Shown here piece after piece: positions 1-10,177 of a stretch of 64,000 bases of DNA. The translations under genes were made by a program, and so were the position numbers. How positions within the stretch are numbered: the stretch's first letter is position 1; each line of letters begins with the position of its first letter. The DNA is from Loripinus fragilis (lineage: Eukaryota; Mollusca; Bivalvia; Lucinida; Lucinidae), in NCBI GenBank assembly GCA_964019695.1, contig OZ026527.1, forward strand, positions 73,929,471-73,993,470, written 5' to 3'. A model generated the notes under the pieces. The model did not search any database and was not told where the DNA came from. It worked only from the letters and a program-made list of their open reading frames with translations.

Positions 1-250
1 TTGGCTGTTGTCAGCCCACCGGGGTTTACCTGTTGGATTTCTTTTGCTCCGGTATTCAGTTTTATGTACTGTTGAGTCCTTATCTTTGCTTTATGGCCTT
101 TTTATATCTTGATTTTTATGTTCTAGGAGACGATGCATGGATAAGTTAGGGGTCTTTCATGCAATCCAAATATCTATGTGTCTTAATCCACATCTGAACT
201 AAGGGTGAGGTTGGTGCCGTGAAACCGGTTTAAGGTGGTACGGGACCCAT
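1..250 (+). mobile_element. Retroelement 3' UTR, subfamily 1 (cut by window start)
   Basis: The segment matches the 3' UTR downstream of the reverse-transcriptase remnant at 49887-50335. Shared phrases are CCCACCGGGGTTTACCTGTT, TCTTTTGCTCCGGTATTCAG, a GATGATGCAT...GATAAGTTAGGG block and the AAACCGGTTTAAG block near 220. No coding part is visible. The left side continues outside the window, so the full length is unknown. Identification is by internal comparison only. Confidence 0.6.
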
Positions 251-422
251 GTCAAAAGATAACCGAGTGTTTTTTAAAAGAAAGTAAGAGTTATCTTTAT
301 TTGTTGTCTTAAAACGTACAAGTATTGGTCTACACAAAAAATATATCATTTATCAACACATCTCGTATGAACAAATATATTTGACCATCTGGTCAATTTT
401 CACCCCTCAATGCGTTCCGAGT

Positions 423-963
423 TATATTCTTTGACTTTTCGCTTGCTGTAAAGACGGCGCCTCATGAATACGTAATTAGGACTGGTCAACCTTAGGCATA
501 AGTAAAAGCTGAAAATGAGGCGTGGTTTTATTCAAAAGTAACTATCATCTTGCGCCATTATCTCAGTATAGACGCAAAACCCATTATTTAGTCCTTAAAA
601 CGCCAGCAAAATAACTGCATCTACAAATGTCTACTTAACATAAGCATAGAGGCAAACATTGTGGATCAGTGATCTGGGCCCGCGCTGTTTGTCTTTGAGG
701 CTACGCATATTTTAGTGGACGACAAAACATGCATTTTGTGATTATGCGCTTTAAGGGTTAATAAATGTGAGTTCAGTGTGTATACGGTTAGGATTTTCAC
801 GAAATGCGCGCACGTTTGTGTAGCCCAAGCAACTTACTAATTCTTCACCAAATTATAAATAGAACCTGAATTCTCTTGTTCAGCAGATGAACTAGCCGAA
901 CAAAGCCCAGATATGAATATTAAAGTTACCGCCTTTACATTGAGCGAAAAGTCTATCATTACC
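423..963 (+). mobile_element. TA-flanked MITE, copy 1
   Basis: About 540 bp with terminal inverted repeats: GACTTTTCGCTTGCTGTAAAG on the left and CTTTACA...GAGCGAAAAGTC on the right. The body matches the copies at 7756-8338 and 38741-39303, including CCTCATGAATACGTAAT and GGTTTTATTCAAAAGTAACT. There is no ORF for a transposase. TA duplication and TIR length suggest a Tc1/mariner-type mobiliser, which is inference. Confidence 0.7.
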
Positions 964-1529
964 TGGTCAGGCAATTCTGGCCAGAAAAGTTAATATCCAT
1001 GCGTATTCAATGTATGTACTATTCGCTGATAAAGTGTCTTGCCCCATGGCACAGCACTATGACTCTGGTAATTCACAAATTAGTAATTCTTCAACCCCTA
1101 ACACTCTACGAACTGAGCCACTGTGCTTCTTAAGTCCATTATCTTTGTAAATATGACATCGTAGGTGGGAGGGCTCCCCCTTTTTTTAGCTTGGATGAAA
1201 CCAAAGAGCAACATATTGGACACTGTGAGATCGCTCGCCAAATGCTTGGGCATGCTTTGCGCTATTTTTAGCTAACCAGTGGGGAGTTTATTGACTGTAC
1301 GCTCACATATCAGCGCTTACAACTTCCACTCTCGTTTCATATTAGTCTACTGAAGACGTGAAGTTAGCTGACCTCTGCAAAAGGAGAGTATATTGACTGA
1401 AGCTTATTTTGTATTTATATATATGCGAGCTGTGAATAATCTAATATGGCCGTTCACATATGCATGCTTGTCTTAGCATTAACTAATTTCATTTATGAAA
1501 GAACTAAGCTCGTGTATCATCCCTTCTTT
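964..1529. other. No gene seen
   Basis: AT-rich sequence with no recognisable coding, RNA or repeat structure. The only long ORF reaching into it (1446-1748, +) has no recognisable domain. Confidence 0.5.
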
Positions 1530-1620
1530 ACCCATTGCCTCAGTGGTAGAATGTTCAACTTGAGACCAAGTAGTCCCTGGTTTGAGCCATATTGTATGTT
1601 TGTTTGTGTTTATCATTGGA
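1530..1620 (+). repeat. tRNA-like SINE head (degenerate)
   Basis: A box-A-like stretch (TGCCTCAGTGGTAGAATG) is followed about 40 bases later by a box-B-like stretch (TGGTTTGAGCC). This is the spacing of an RNA polymerase III promoter. It resembles the head of the SINE at 56600-56835. No cloverleaf with paired acceptor stem can be formed, so it is not a tRNA gene. Confidence 0.35.
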
Positions 1621-3029
1621 GTGAAATAACGACATGTACCGCTAGGGGTTTACAAATTTTGGTAACGCTATGTAATGACGTCCGTAATGGTTTCTCATAT
1701 AATTATATGGCAACATCAAAGTTCCACGGAATTACTAAACGCGATTAAAAAGTAGTTTTAGGGTCATACGATAAATAGAACCTAACAGTCGTGCTCCTGT
1801 ATTATAACATTTATTTAGTCTGTCACGAATAAGTGACAAAATTCTTGGCAAGCCTCGCATTTCACCTCTATTTACAGCTCGTTTAATAACTTCAATATTG
1901 GGATCAAACGTGATTTTCTATGCATTACCACCTGCTAGAACACCAGGGTGGTGTTGAAACCCAAACCAGAAAGGCGAGCGTTATGACTACCCCTGAGGGG
2001 TCTAGCAAATATTAGTGTATCAGAAAACCATTATTGCATAATAAGGTCATTTTCTCATTTCTCGCTTAAGAACTTGCAACAACGTTTACAAAATAGAACA
2101 TTATTCCAGATCAAAGACTAGCGTCATCCTGACGACACTTCTATACACGTTACTGCTGATGATGTCAATTTTGTAACGAATGCAGAATACGTATACTGTA
2201 AAGTGAAGAAAAAAAAAATAAAAGAATAATAGCAACAACAAAAATGCTAAGAATCAACAGCACGTGAATTGGCCTTCCCTCCCTCCCACCTCTCTCGCTC
2301 ATACGCTCATCCTCATTTTGGCACACACACAAGCGCGCGCGCACGAACGCGCTTATAAAGGTCTTAATTGGTCCTAAAACGTGCCAAATGAAGAGTAGAC
2401 AAATACAAATAAAAGGCTTTTCGCACACGGACCTAAATTAAACAACATCATTTAAACAATACACCGTCTACGCACACGGACCTAAATTAAACAATAAAGC
2501 AGGTATGGCACTCCATGCCTGTTTTTATTTCAGAGGTAAAAAAAGAAAATAGCACAAAAAAGAAAAACGAGCACAGTGACATATGCTTTTTAATTAATTA
2601 TAAGTTTCTATGCAAAATTTCCTTCAAAAAAATAAGTTATTTGTTTTTGTAGTTACATTGTGTGACAGTTTTTATTCAAGATTTAAACGATTTTTTGGCC
2701 TTAATGTTTTTTTTTACAAAATAGATTTAGCTTAAAAAATAATACTACGTGCCTTTTTTTTGGCTGCTTTTGTGTTCTTTTATTAGCCAATAGAATAGCA
2801 TGTAGCGTATTCCCAGGAAAACTATGGCATTTTTCACATTCATTTTTTTAAAATATGCAAAATTGATGTTTTGAAAAACTCATATTTTACGATTTTTAAA
2901 GTTTAATAACTTTTTGAAAAGCACGGTAAGGTTCTGTTATTTTTGTCAAAATAGATAAGTTTTGAGCTATTTTTAACATATCAAAAGATGGTAACTTTTT
3001 GGACATATGCTGATGAGTCCGGTACTACC
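1621..3029. other. No gene; AT-rich with short direct repeats
   Basis: Holds a purine-rich stretch, a (GC)-alternating CGCGCGCGC run near 2333, and long T tracts between 2640 and 3000. The minus ORF 2165-2428 is low-complexity and not recognisable. Nothing else is supported. Confidence 0.45.
2422..2494. repeat. 24-bp direct repeat, offset 49 bp
   Basis: The unit beginning CGCACACGGACCTAAATTAA occurs at 2422-2445 and again at 2471-2494 with identical sequence. It reads as a recent local duplication. Confidence 0.8.
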
Positions 3030-3180
3030 TTAAGCCCTCCAGTAAAATATTTTTACTGACCATTCAAAGGCGGTACTTTTTATGTGGATCATTTGTGTTA
3101 TTTATGTTTTGGAATTTTCATGCTTTCGCGCCTGTTCATTGCTGCCTTGTGTGATAATCTTCACATTTCATCAAAGCTAT
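3030..3180 (+). mobile_element. Retroelement 3' UTR fragment, subfamily 1
   Basis: Matches the 50730-50850 part of the reference UTR: AAGCCCTCCAGTAAAATATT, the TTTACTGACC block and ATGTGGATCATTTGTG. It is truncated on both sides relative to that copy. Confidence 0.55.
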
Positions 3181-4050
3181 TATATTTAACAACTTCTCAC
3201 TATAGACCATGATTGCCAAGTGCCTGTAGATAAACATGGCAGTGTCAAAGTTGTACTCTACCCCCTTTGATTCCAACTAAGGGGTCAAAGGTCAAATATT
3301 TAAATTTCGCAATAACTAAGGCAATTGTCAATATTTTGTCTGAAATTTTGCATGCAGGCAGAGCAGCAATAGATATGAAACAGATCAAACCGGATTTTAG
3401 TTTGAAAGCATGAAAGAAAGAGAGCCCCTTGGGTGGACTTAGGGGGTGGGGCCGATGCCAAAATTAAACTTTTTCAGAATATGGTCATATTGCATATCGA
3501 CCCCTTGGGTGGGGTCAAAAGTTCATATTTTTTTCTTTTCTAGCAGTGGTCATTTTGCATATCAAATAAAAGAAGTGTAGACCTACATGCAACGTAACAC
3601 TTTGAATTTAAACACACCCTTGACCTCTGGGGATGGGCTGAAAGGTCAGATATTGAAATTGTGTTGATTTAAGGATATATTTCTTTATTTGACTAAGCAC
3701 TAAAACATACTTGTAAGGCGTTTGTTATGATCTGAATGATACCGAAGGTGACCTTCAGGTTTAGATAAATAGGATTTATGTTTTGTGATTTACATGTTTC
3801 TCTCAAATAACCCGTCGTCGTGGGATATAAATTCTTCGAATTTGTCTCGTTATTTTTTTGAACGGACGCACAAATGGGCGGACGAACAGATAAATGAACG
3901 GACGGACAGACAAGCCCAAAGCAATATGACCCCTCTAATTTTTTTAATCATGTATTGGGTAAATCAGTGTGTTAGCTATTCGATAATATATTATGGAACG
4001 TTTTAGCTGTCTGACTACATTAAACATTATTCAGGAGTCAGTTCCATATC
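3181..4050. repeat. Degenerate dispersed repeat with GGTCAAAGGTCA phrases
   Basis: Contains repeated phrases of the type GGGGTCAAAGGTCAAATATT and CATATTGCATATC at about 125-bp spacing. It ends in a GGACGGACAGACAAG stretch typical of the ends of the Helitron-like repeats in this window. No coding signal; the ORF at 3785-4006 runs through this tail. Confidence 0.4.
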
Positions 4051-4054
4051 AAAC

Positions 4055-4118
4055 AGCCCGAGTAACACATGCCTTGCTTAAAGCAAAGCCCGAGTAACGC
4101 ATGCTTTGCTTAAAGCAA
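4055..4118. repeat. 32-bp tandem duplication
   Basis: AGCCCGAGTAACACATGCCT at 4055 recurs at 4087 as AGCCCGAGTAACGCATGCTT, followed in both by TGCTTAAAGCAA. Period 32 bp, two units. Confidence 0.7.
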
Positions 4119-4732
4119 TGCTTTTTGGGCAATGGAGGAATAAACTATCCTGAGGCTGATGAAATTAGATTTACGGACATATCCATTTCTTTTTTAAGTG
4201 CAAAATCAGAAATATAAGAGGGTGTTAAAACAGCTAAACCATTATGATCTTTGAACATGAATTTTGCTTTTCTAAGTAATAGACGATCATAAACAGATAA
4301 ATCTTTAGAGAATATATTGCCTCGCTGGAATACTCGACATTGTATAAATGTACCACGACTTCAGAGAAATGACCTTTTGACCATTCTATTTCAAAAGCTT
4401 GATGCGTAATGCGTAAAAATGAGCAAGTCGGGCTGGAACATCTATGTGTGTCAAAATATGATAGTAAATGTAAGTAAATGATAGTAAATGGAAGTAAACG
4501 CCCCAAACCCATATTTCTAGATCCGTATTTTCAAGATTGTAAATACAGTCAAGCCCCAAGGCTTTTTGTTAATCTATAACCATGAATAACACGAAATTGG
4601 CGTTTTTGTAACCTGAAAATTTTCATTTTATTAGACACAAATGAATTGCACCACACACTATTGTAGAAGTCAATGTGAGGCTGGATACAAAATTGCACAC
4701 GAAGTACTTGTGATAAATAGTTCTTAATTTTC
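4119..4732. other. No gene seen
   Basis: AT-rich, with short AGTAAATG direct repeats near 4460-4495. Minus ORFs at 4234-4512 and 4549-4836 have no recognisable domains. Confidence 0.4.
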
Positions 4733-4835
4733 GAAAGAAAGCAGATAGGAGGGCAAAGATCATTTATCGAAACGATCAAGTACCATACCTGACCCAGAAC
4801 AACATATGAGAAAGTGACAAAATCATAAGAAAACA
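4733..4835 (-). mobile_element. Retroelement 3' UTR fragment, subfamily 1, reversed
   Basis: Reading GGCAAAGATCATTTATC, then CAAGTACCATACCTGACCCA and GAGAAAGTGACAAAATC, this is the reverse complement of the distal part of the UTR at 50870-50970. The same block occurs reversed at 60745 and 62489. Confidence 0.5.
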
Positions 4836-4937
4836 CAACACAAAAGAAGCCAGATATAGGCCGATGCTATTTTCTTACAAACATACTTAACACTATCAGA
4901 CCAACTACAAAGACTCCCAGTATTTTAATTCAGGCCT

Positions 4938-5164
4938 CCAGATAAGAGTGCGTATTTGAAAATTATTTTCTTTATTTCTAATCCAAAACATATGTTGTGG
5001 GTACTCAAAAGAACCGTCTCATTGAGTCTCTTTTGAGCACCCAAAACACATGTTTAAATTAATGGGTAAGAAATTGAGTCTCTTTTGAGCACCCAAAACA
5101 CATGTTTAAATTAATGGGTAAGAAATTAATTAAAATTTTACGCAAATAAAATGTCCTTATCTGG
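4938..5164. mobile_element. CCAGATAAG-ended foldback MITE, copy 1
   Basis: Terminal inverted repeat CCAGATAAG / CTTATCTGG. The central palindrome is built on GTACTCAAAAGAACC and its partner TTTTGAGCACCC. Related copies lie at about 17058, 41630 and 59336. This copy has an internal 52-bp tandem duplication (5021-5072 and 5073-5124) that the others lack. No coding capacity. Confidence 0.65.
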
Positions 5165-5418
5165 ACCTATGTGAAAAAATTATCACTTTTTATCATATTA
5201 AGAGCTGGAGTTTGGTGCTCTATTTCAGAAAGTGAATTTTGCATTGCCATTTGAATGGATAAAAAGGGGCTCAATTGATTGAGTTGCTTCTGAGGAGAAT
5301 GTTGACAGACAGATGGACCAACTTAACTATTTGCTCATCCATACGACTTTGGCTCAGGTGAGCTGAATTTCTTTGACACCTCTATTTTGCCGTTGCGATC
5401 ATAGGAAATATGGAAACT

Positions 5419-6529
5419 ACGAGGGTCAGTAAAAAAATAAATGAGCCCTACCTTATAACATTAAAGAAAAGTAAAATGGACATATATTGTGATGATATTT
5501 CATTGTAGCTATATGTCATCTCTTCAATCATCTAATTTATTTCTGTTGGTAGGCTTTATTATTCGTTGCTAGGCAACAGAATATGACCTGACAAATGGGT
5601 GTGTTCACGCTGTAGTACATCTAAATCTAAGTGTTGCTATGGAAACAATAATGTTAAAGTAAGGCTTTATTCACTGTCGTTGGATATCTATCACATGTAC
5701 ATATTTATTGTCACAGAAAAGAAACCAATTGAACCCAAATTAAAGATGCTGTGGTAGTTTAAATTCAGAATTTGTCCAATTTTAACATGCCTCAAATCCT
5801 ATAATTTACCCCACCCACATTCATAGTATCACAATCTTAATAGAAGACATAAAATATTAGCCAAATAATGCTTTAACAGTACTGCATACACAAACAAACC
5901 CTTAGGCTTATTAAGTTCCATGTTTCAAAAGCATGATTCCGTTTCCATGGCAGCCAATCCTCGTGGAATTTCGGCTTCTTTTGTTGCTAGGCAACGCATA
6001 CAGCCAGTGTTCACCAACACATTATTAACGAACAAAGTTTAATGAAAAGACAATATGATAATATAATATGTTTTTCAAATATGGCTTTCACAAAAACTAT
6101 CAAGCCCACAAGCGTTTTTAAGACATACTGTATATTTCTAGTGGCCGAGATCATGAACGCATCAATCTGAATGACGACCTTCTGTTGCCTAGCAGCCATT
6201 ATAAGAACTTAACTGAGGTACCTCTGTAAGGTCAAAACATCTTTGACATATACTTACAGAAAATAATCACATTTTATGTCTACAATACCAAACTAAAATG
6301 TTATGAGGTAGGGCTCAGTTATGAGGCCCTGGAAGGGGGATCTCAGTATCCCATTATTTAATATCCCATATCCCTAAAATAAATATGGCAAATATCCCCA
6401 AAATTCAGAAAGCATTGTATCCCCATATCCCTAAAATTGATCGACGTATCATATTTACAAAAAATATCCCGTATCCCTGTATCCCTAAAAAAACCTTCCA
6501 GGGCCTAAGTTATTTTGACTGACCCTCGT
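5419..6529. mobile_element. 1.1-kb TIR element, ACGAGGGTCAGT ends
   Basis: Starts ACGAGGGTCAGT and ends with the complement ACTGACCCTCGT. The inverted match continues about 45 bp, through TGAGCCCTACCTTATAACAT on the left and ATGTTATGAGGTAGGGCTCA on the right. The interior has repeated TTGCTAGGCAAC motifs (about 5565 and 5988, and as TTGCCTAGCA near 6184). No transposase ORF, so non-autonomous. A 185-bp element (6323-6507) is inserted just inside the right TIR. Confidence 0.7.
6323..6507. mobile_element. Nested MITE, GGCCCTGGAAGG ends
   Basis: TIRs GAGGCCCTGGAAGG and CCTTCCAGGGCCTA flank a body of repeated TATCCC/ATATCCCTAAAAT phrases. It is bordered by identical hexamers AGTTAT at 6317-6322 and 6508-6513. 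Removing the element plus one hexamer restores the TIR of the surrounding 5419-6529 element, which supports the boundaries. Confidence 0.7.
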
Positions 6530-6554
6530 ATGAAACCTCTACAAAATTGCACAG

Positions 6555-6660
6555 CAGCAAGACACATTAATCCCAGCTTAGTACTGGTTCAACCCAGGAA
6601 GAGCCGTCCCTTTATAACTGAAGATTGTTGATGGGATGTAAAAAAATAAATCAAACAAAA
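6555..6660 (+). repeat. SINE 3' region, (CAAA)-like tail
   Basis: Contains GCAAGACACATTAATC, AGTACTGGTTCAACCCAGGA and TTGTTGATGGGATGTAAA, then an A/C-rich tail. Nearly the same string recurs at 7376-7520. The pol III head is missing here. The tail resembles the 3' end of the LINE copies at 25640 and 44580. Confidence 0.6.
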
Positions 6661-6711
6661 CAAAACACAGCCGCTTGTTCTTGAAATGTGGATGTGCACG
6701 AACATATCATC

Positions 6712-6802
6712 GCCTCGGTAGCGCAGTAGGCAGCGCGTCAGTCTCATAATCATTGCTCAGTGAGCTATCTGAAGGTCGTGAGTTCGATCCTCACCCGGGG
6801 CA
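6712..6802 (+). tRNA. tRNA-Met (elongator, CAT) with 18-nt intron
   Basis: Delivers methionine to internal AUG codons. The acceptor stem is GCCTCGG/CCGGGGC with discriminator A at 6802. Box A is TAGCGCAGTAGGCAG and box B is GAGTTCGATCCTC. The anticodon CAT is at 6745-6747. Between position 37 (6748) and 38 (6767) lies an 18-nt insert, 6749-6766, at the canonical tRNA intron site. It contains a hairpin GCTC-AGT-GAGC. A T5 pol III terminator follows at 6808-6812. Exons are identical to those of 12864-12960. Elongator identity follows from the TCAGT...TCTGA anticodon stem and the T-loop, not from an initiator-type stem. Introns in animal tRNA-Met are unusual. Confidence 0.92.
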
Positions 6803-7375
6803 GTCTCTTTTTGTTCAATAGTTTGCCCATTCCACATGCTCAGACGTCATATAATAATTATTTTCGCAAAAATTTCTGGCATCGTTTAACAAACAGAACC
6901 CACTATCTTACCATTGAGTGGCTCTATAGGTTTTATCATAGCAATCAGTTCAATCCTGAAGAGATGCCACATTTAATTCCAGCCTATACTGCTTGTTTTA
7001 AAGCTGCATAGTCTGTAACTTTTGACATTTTAATTTTTGAAACAATGTTTCTATTTCTCAAGAACACAGTAAAAAAAACTAAATTTTCAGGTATACATTT
7101 TACAAATTTCGTAAATCTTTACAAATTATCAGTATCAAAACAACAGCATTTATGTTAAAACTTACCTGTCTATAATTATTGGAGGGACGCAAATAATTAC
7201 CAATAAGAGAAAAACACACCTGTTTTATAAGATAATTCACTTTTCCGTGCAGTTTTCAGCTATAGTGAACAGATTTATTGTGAAAACTTAACTTAATTCT
7301 GCTTTTACAAATGATTTAAAAAGAAAATATTTGTTTTTCGAAAAATGTTCAAAGTTACAGAGTATGCAGCTTTAA
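6803..7375. other. No gene seen
   Basis: AT-rich intergenic sequence after the tRNA terminator. No coding or repeat structure that I can support. Confidence 0.5.
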
Positions 7376-7520
7376 GCCTCACCGGCGTCACTGCGTTCTG
7401 GTCTTTGAGCAAGACACATTTATCCTAGCTAAGTACTGGTTCAACCCAGGAAGATCCGTCCCTGTTTAACTGAAAGATTGTTGATGGGAAGTAAAGAATC
7501 AAATCAAACAAACACAAACT
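7376..7520 (+). repeat. SINE body and 3' region
   Basis: Central domain TTCTGGTCTTTGAGCAAGAC, then AAGTACTGGTTCAACCCAGG and TTGTTGATGGGAAGTAAAG, ending in CAAATCAAACAAACAC. The GTCTTTGAGCAAGACAC phrase is the kind of conserved central motif seen in tRNA-derived SINEs. The copy at 6555 shares the last 105 bp. Confidence 0.65.
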
Positions 7521-7755
7521 GCTTGTTTTACGATTTATGACTGATCGAGATCAAACCCACAATTAAAACAAGAGGACTACTAAGAGGCACTTGATCGCTC
7601 ACCTGAGTTTTGTGTAAGCTTTTCATATATAGGTAGTTGGTATATCAATTGGAAACTGGCTTTGCCTCTGGTGATCCCCGGGGTGGAGATTGTTTGACCA
7701 GAGGGTCATAATTTGAACACATTAAATAGAAGACCACTATAAATGATGCTACATA

Positions 7756-8338
7756 TTATATGACTTTTTGGGTACTGTAAAGGCGGCACCTCATGAATGC
7801 GTAATATGGACTGGTCAACCGTAGACATAGGTAAAAGCTGAGAATGAGGCGTGGTTTTATTCAAAAGTAACTGTCACATTTTGCGCCATTACCTCAGTGT
7901 AGACGCAAAACACATTAATTAATCCTTTAAACGCGTGTAAAATTACTGCATCTGAAAATGTCTATTTAACATAAGCATGGAGACAAACATTGTGGACCCA
8001 GATCAGACCTGGATCCACACTGTTTGTCTATGAAGCTTGATCTGGGTCCACTCTGTTTGTCTATGAGGCTTCAAATATTTAAGTGGACGACAAAAACATA
8101 CATGTTGTGATTATGCGCTTTAAGGGCTAATAAATGTGAGTTCAGTGGGTATACGGTTAGGATTTTTATGAAATGCACGCACGTTTGCGCGGCCTATAAA
8201 GCTTACTAACCCTTTAACAAATCATAAATTAAGCCTGATTTCCCTTCCTTAGCAGATGAAATAGCTGAACCACGCCCAGATATGAATATTAAAATTGCCT
8301 CCTTTAAAGTAAGCGAAAAGTATATTAATACCAAATAT
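7756..8338 (+). mobile_element. TA-flanked MITE, copy 2 (nested)
   Basis: 583 bp bordered by TA at 7754-7755 and 8339-8340. The left TIR is TTATATGACTTTTTGGGTAC followed by TGTAAAGGCGG; the right TIR is degenerate (CCTTTAAAGTAAGCGAAAAG). It splits the host motif GATGCTACATA/CCAAATATCA, which is intact at 33705-33722 (with CATACCAAATATCA). Removing the MITE and one TA restores that motif exactly. Hence the boundaries are well supported. Confidence 0.85.
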
Positions 8339-8949
8339 CAAGATTACAGGCTCAGTAGTTTCAGACGGTTTTTTATGTATTCAGTATAATAAGTAAAAGT
8401 AAAACATGTGACCCCCTAGATGGGTACATTTTTGGCCACACACTATTCGAACAATCTTGGTAAAGTACCAAATATAAAATATACGGAGGCTTTAGGGCCT
8501 CGAGTAGCAGACATGATTTTATGTTTTCTCTAAATAAACCTATATAAAATATGTAATACATGGGCGGGTCATTTTGTCTCCAGTGCCATTATTTGAACAA
8601 ACTTGTAGAATTCCACTTGGTGCTGCTACATTACAATATATCAAGGCTCTATGCCAAAAAGATTTGCTTATATCTTCTCTAATTCAAACTTACATGTGTA
8701 TATAAAACACATGGTACTTGGGATTGGGCCTTTTTGGTAGAGGTCCACTACGGAATCCTACATACAAAAATAAAGGACCTATGCCTGGTGGTTTCAGACA
8801 AGATTTTTCACGCTTTCCCTATATAAGCCTATGTGAAACGTGACCCCAGGTGGTGGGTCATATTTGGCCCCTGGGACATTTTTTGACCAAACTTGGTAGG
8901 AGTCTACTAACTAGATAATGGTGCATACCAAATATCAATTTGCGTTGGG

Positions 8950-9120
8950 TCCTTGTTTTATTATGTGGTCTTGGTGCCCTTTCTAGTTTAGCAATCATTA
9001 CGCTGAGGAAGGATGCTTTACTTTAATTGCGATGTGGCTGTGTTTTTCTGAGTCTCTTCCTCATGGCGCCATGGGTTGGTATGCAGTCTAAGATTAAGGT
9101 ATTTCCTGGTCATACCCACT
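8950..9120 (+). mobile_element. Retroelement 3' UTR fragment, subfamily 2
   Basis: Phrases CCTTTCTAGTTTAGCAATCA, TCTTCCTCATGGCGCCATGG and ATTTCCTGGTCATACCCACT match the subfamily-2 tails at 40240-40420 and 61755-61915. It lies inside the type-2 Helitron-like repeat. The ORF at 9076-9456 begins here and is not a gene. Confidence 0.6.
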
Positions 9121-9369
9121 TTTATAGATATTGTGGTTTTTAAAGTTTTCATTTCGAGAATCTATTTTTGCTCATTTGACCTAGTTATGCGATTGAGCGC
9201 TTATTCAGGGTCATTCTTGCCGAGTTTGGTCAAAATACTGTCAGTAGTTTTATTTAGAAGATATCCTTTGAAGCAATTGTTGACGACACACGACGGGTAT
9301 CCAAAAATCTCAAACGCTCGCAATGAGCATTTGCCTCAGGTAAGTAGTGACAAGATGGTGCAAGTAGCC

Positions 9370-9668
9370 TTATATCGCTCACCTGAGTGTTGTTTAAAAC
9401 GTCTTACCTATATGTACAAGCCCGTATCTATTGGAGACTGGCCACGCGCTTGTTGACCCCTGGGTGGCAGAACCATAAACAACTTTAAAAGGGGATATCA
9501 AAGCACTAGGCCTAGTGGTTTCAGACAGGAAGATTTTTTTAATGTTTCCACTATGCAATTCAATGTAAAACAATTCGACCCCCAGGACGGGTCCCTTTTT
9601 GACCTCAGAACCACAATTTGAATGAACAAACATGGTAGAATATCACTACGGTGATGCTACATACAAAT
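9370..9668 (-). mobile_element. Helitron-like type 2, second fragment
   Basis: Starts with TATCGCTCACCTGAGTGTTG and contains the family blocks GTGGTTTCAGACAGGAAGAT, TGAACAAACATGGTAGAA and GATGCTACATACAAAT. It ends where the GAGCC MITE begins. Confidence 0.5.
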
Positions 9669-9858
9669 GAGCCAGTGTATGAGATTTCCAACAATGTGGT
9701 ATGTGCGACCAGTCTGATCAGAGCCTTTGCTAGTCGCTTGAGTATCCTATGATTGTTAAGCTACTGACTGAAAACCATTTGTAGTTTCTAAGCTTAACGC
9801 TCGTCCGAGTCTAGAAATGTCAAAATACCACATTGTTGGAAATCTCATGCAACGGCTC
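9669..9858. mobile_element. GAGCC MITE, copy 1
   Basis: 190 bp with long imperfect TIRs: GAGATTTCCAACAATGTGGT near the left end and CCACATTGTTGGAAATCTCA near the right. Outer ends are GAGCC and GGCTC. The interior has CGACCAGTCTGATCAGAG. Three more copies lie at 35597, 36851 and 39417. The interior of this copy is inverted relative to them. Confidence 0.8.
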
Positions 9859-9867
9859 AAATAACAA

Positions 9868-10169
9868 GTGCGGATCCAGAGGGGGACCCCCTCCTGGGAA
9901 CTCACAAGCTATATGGGTTTCTATGGGGAATAAGCAATTGGATCCCCCTGGAAAAGTCGGACCCCCACACCCCCCCCCCTGGAAAATGTTGGATCCCCTC
10001 TGGAACCTTGAAAAATGATAGTTTTCTTTGAAATAAACCATTTGACTTCTGTAAAATAAGATGAGGACTAAAAAAAAAAAAACGTTGTCAGAGCTCTTTT
10101 TTTTGTCAGATTGACCTGGACCCCCCCCCCCCCCCCCCCCACTGACGAAAATTCCTGGATCCGCGCATG
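9868..10169. mobile_element. hAT-like MITE with C tracts, copy 1
   Basis: 302 bp, TIRs GTGCGGATCCAGA and CTGGATCCGCGCATG. It is bordered by identical octamers AATAACAA at 9860-9867 and 10170-10177. An 8-bp target duplication is typical of hAT transposons. The body is rich in GGATCC, CCCTGGAAAA and a C22 tract near 10120. The same element occurs at 56224-56524 and, truncated, at 31053-31305. Confidence 0.85.
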
Positions 10170-10177
10170 AATAACAA

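Larger units (their letters stand above)
7563..9340 (-). mobile_element. Helitron-like (HINE-like) element type 2, interrupted
   Basis: The left edge, ACAAGAGGAC...ATCGCTCACCTGAG, is the reverse complement of a Helitron-like 3' end: GGTGAGCG, a short hairpin, then CCTCTTGTT. The body repeats blocks containing ATTTGAACAAACTTG, GGTAG.GTCCACTA, GATGCTACAT.CCAAATATCA and GTTTCAGACA. These are spaced about 250-300 bp apart and recur near 33700. It is interrupted by a TA-MITE (7756-8338) and a retroelement tail (8950-9120). No Rep/helicase coding is seen. Confidence 0.5.

Noticed and set aside
2165..2428. Possible membrane protein on the minus strand
   Set aside because: Hydrophobic stretches derive from A/T-rich and (GC)n simple sequence; no family resemblance.
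9076..9456. 126-codon plus-strand ORF
   Set aside because: It crosses a retroelement tail and a Helitron-like remnant. The tail sequence is non-coding in its other copies.
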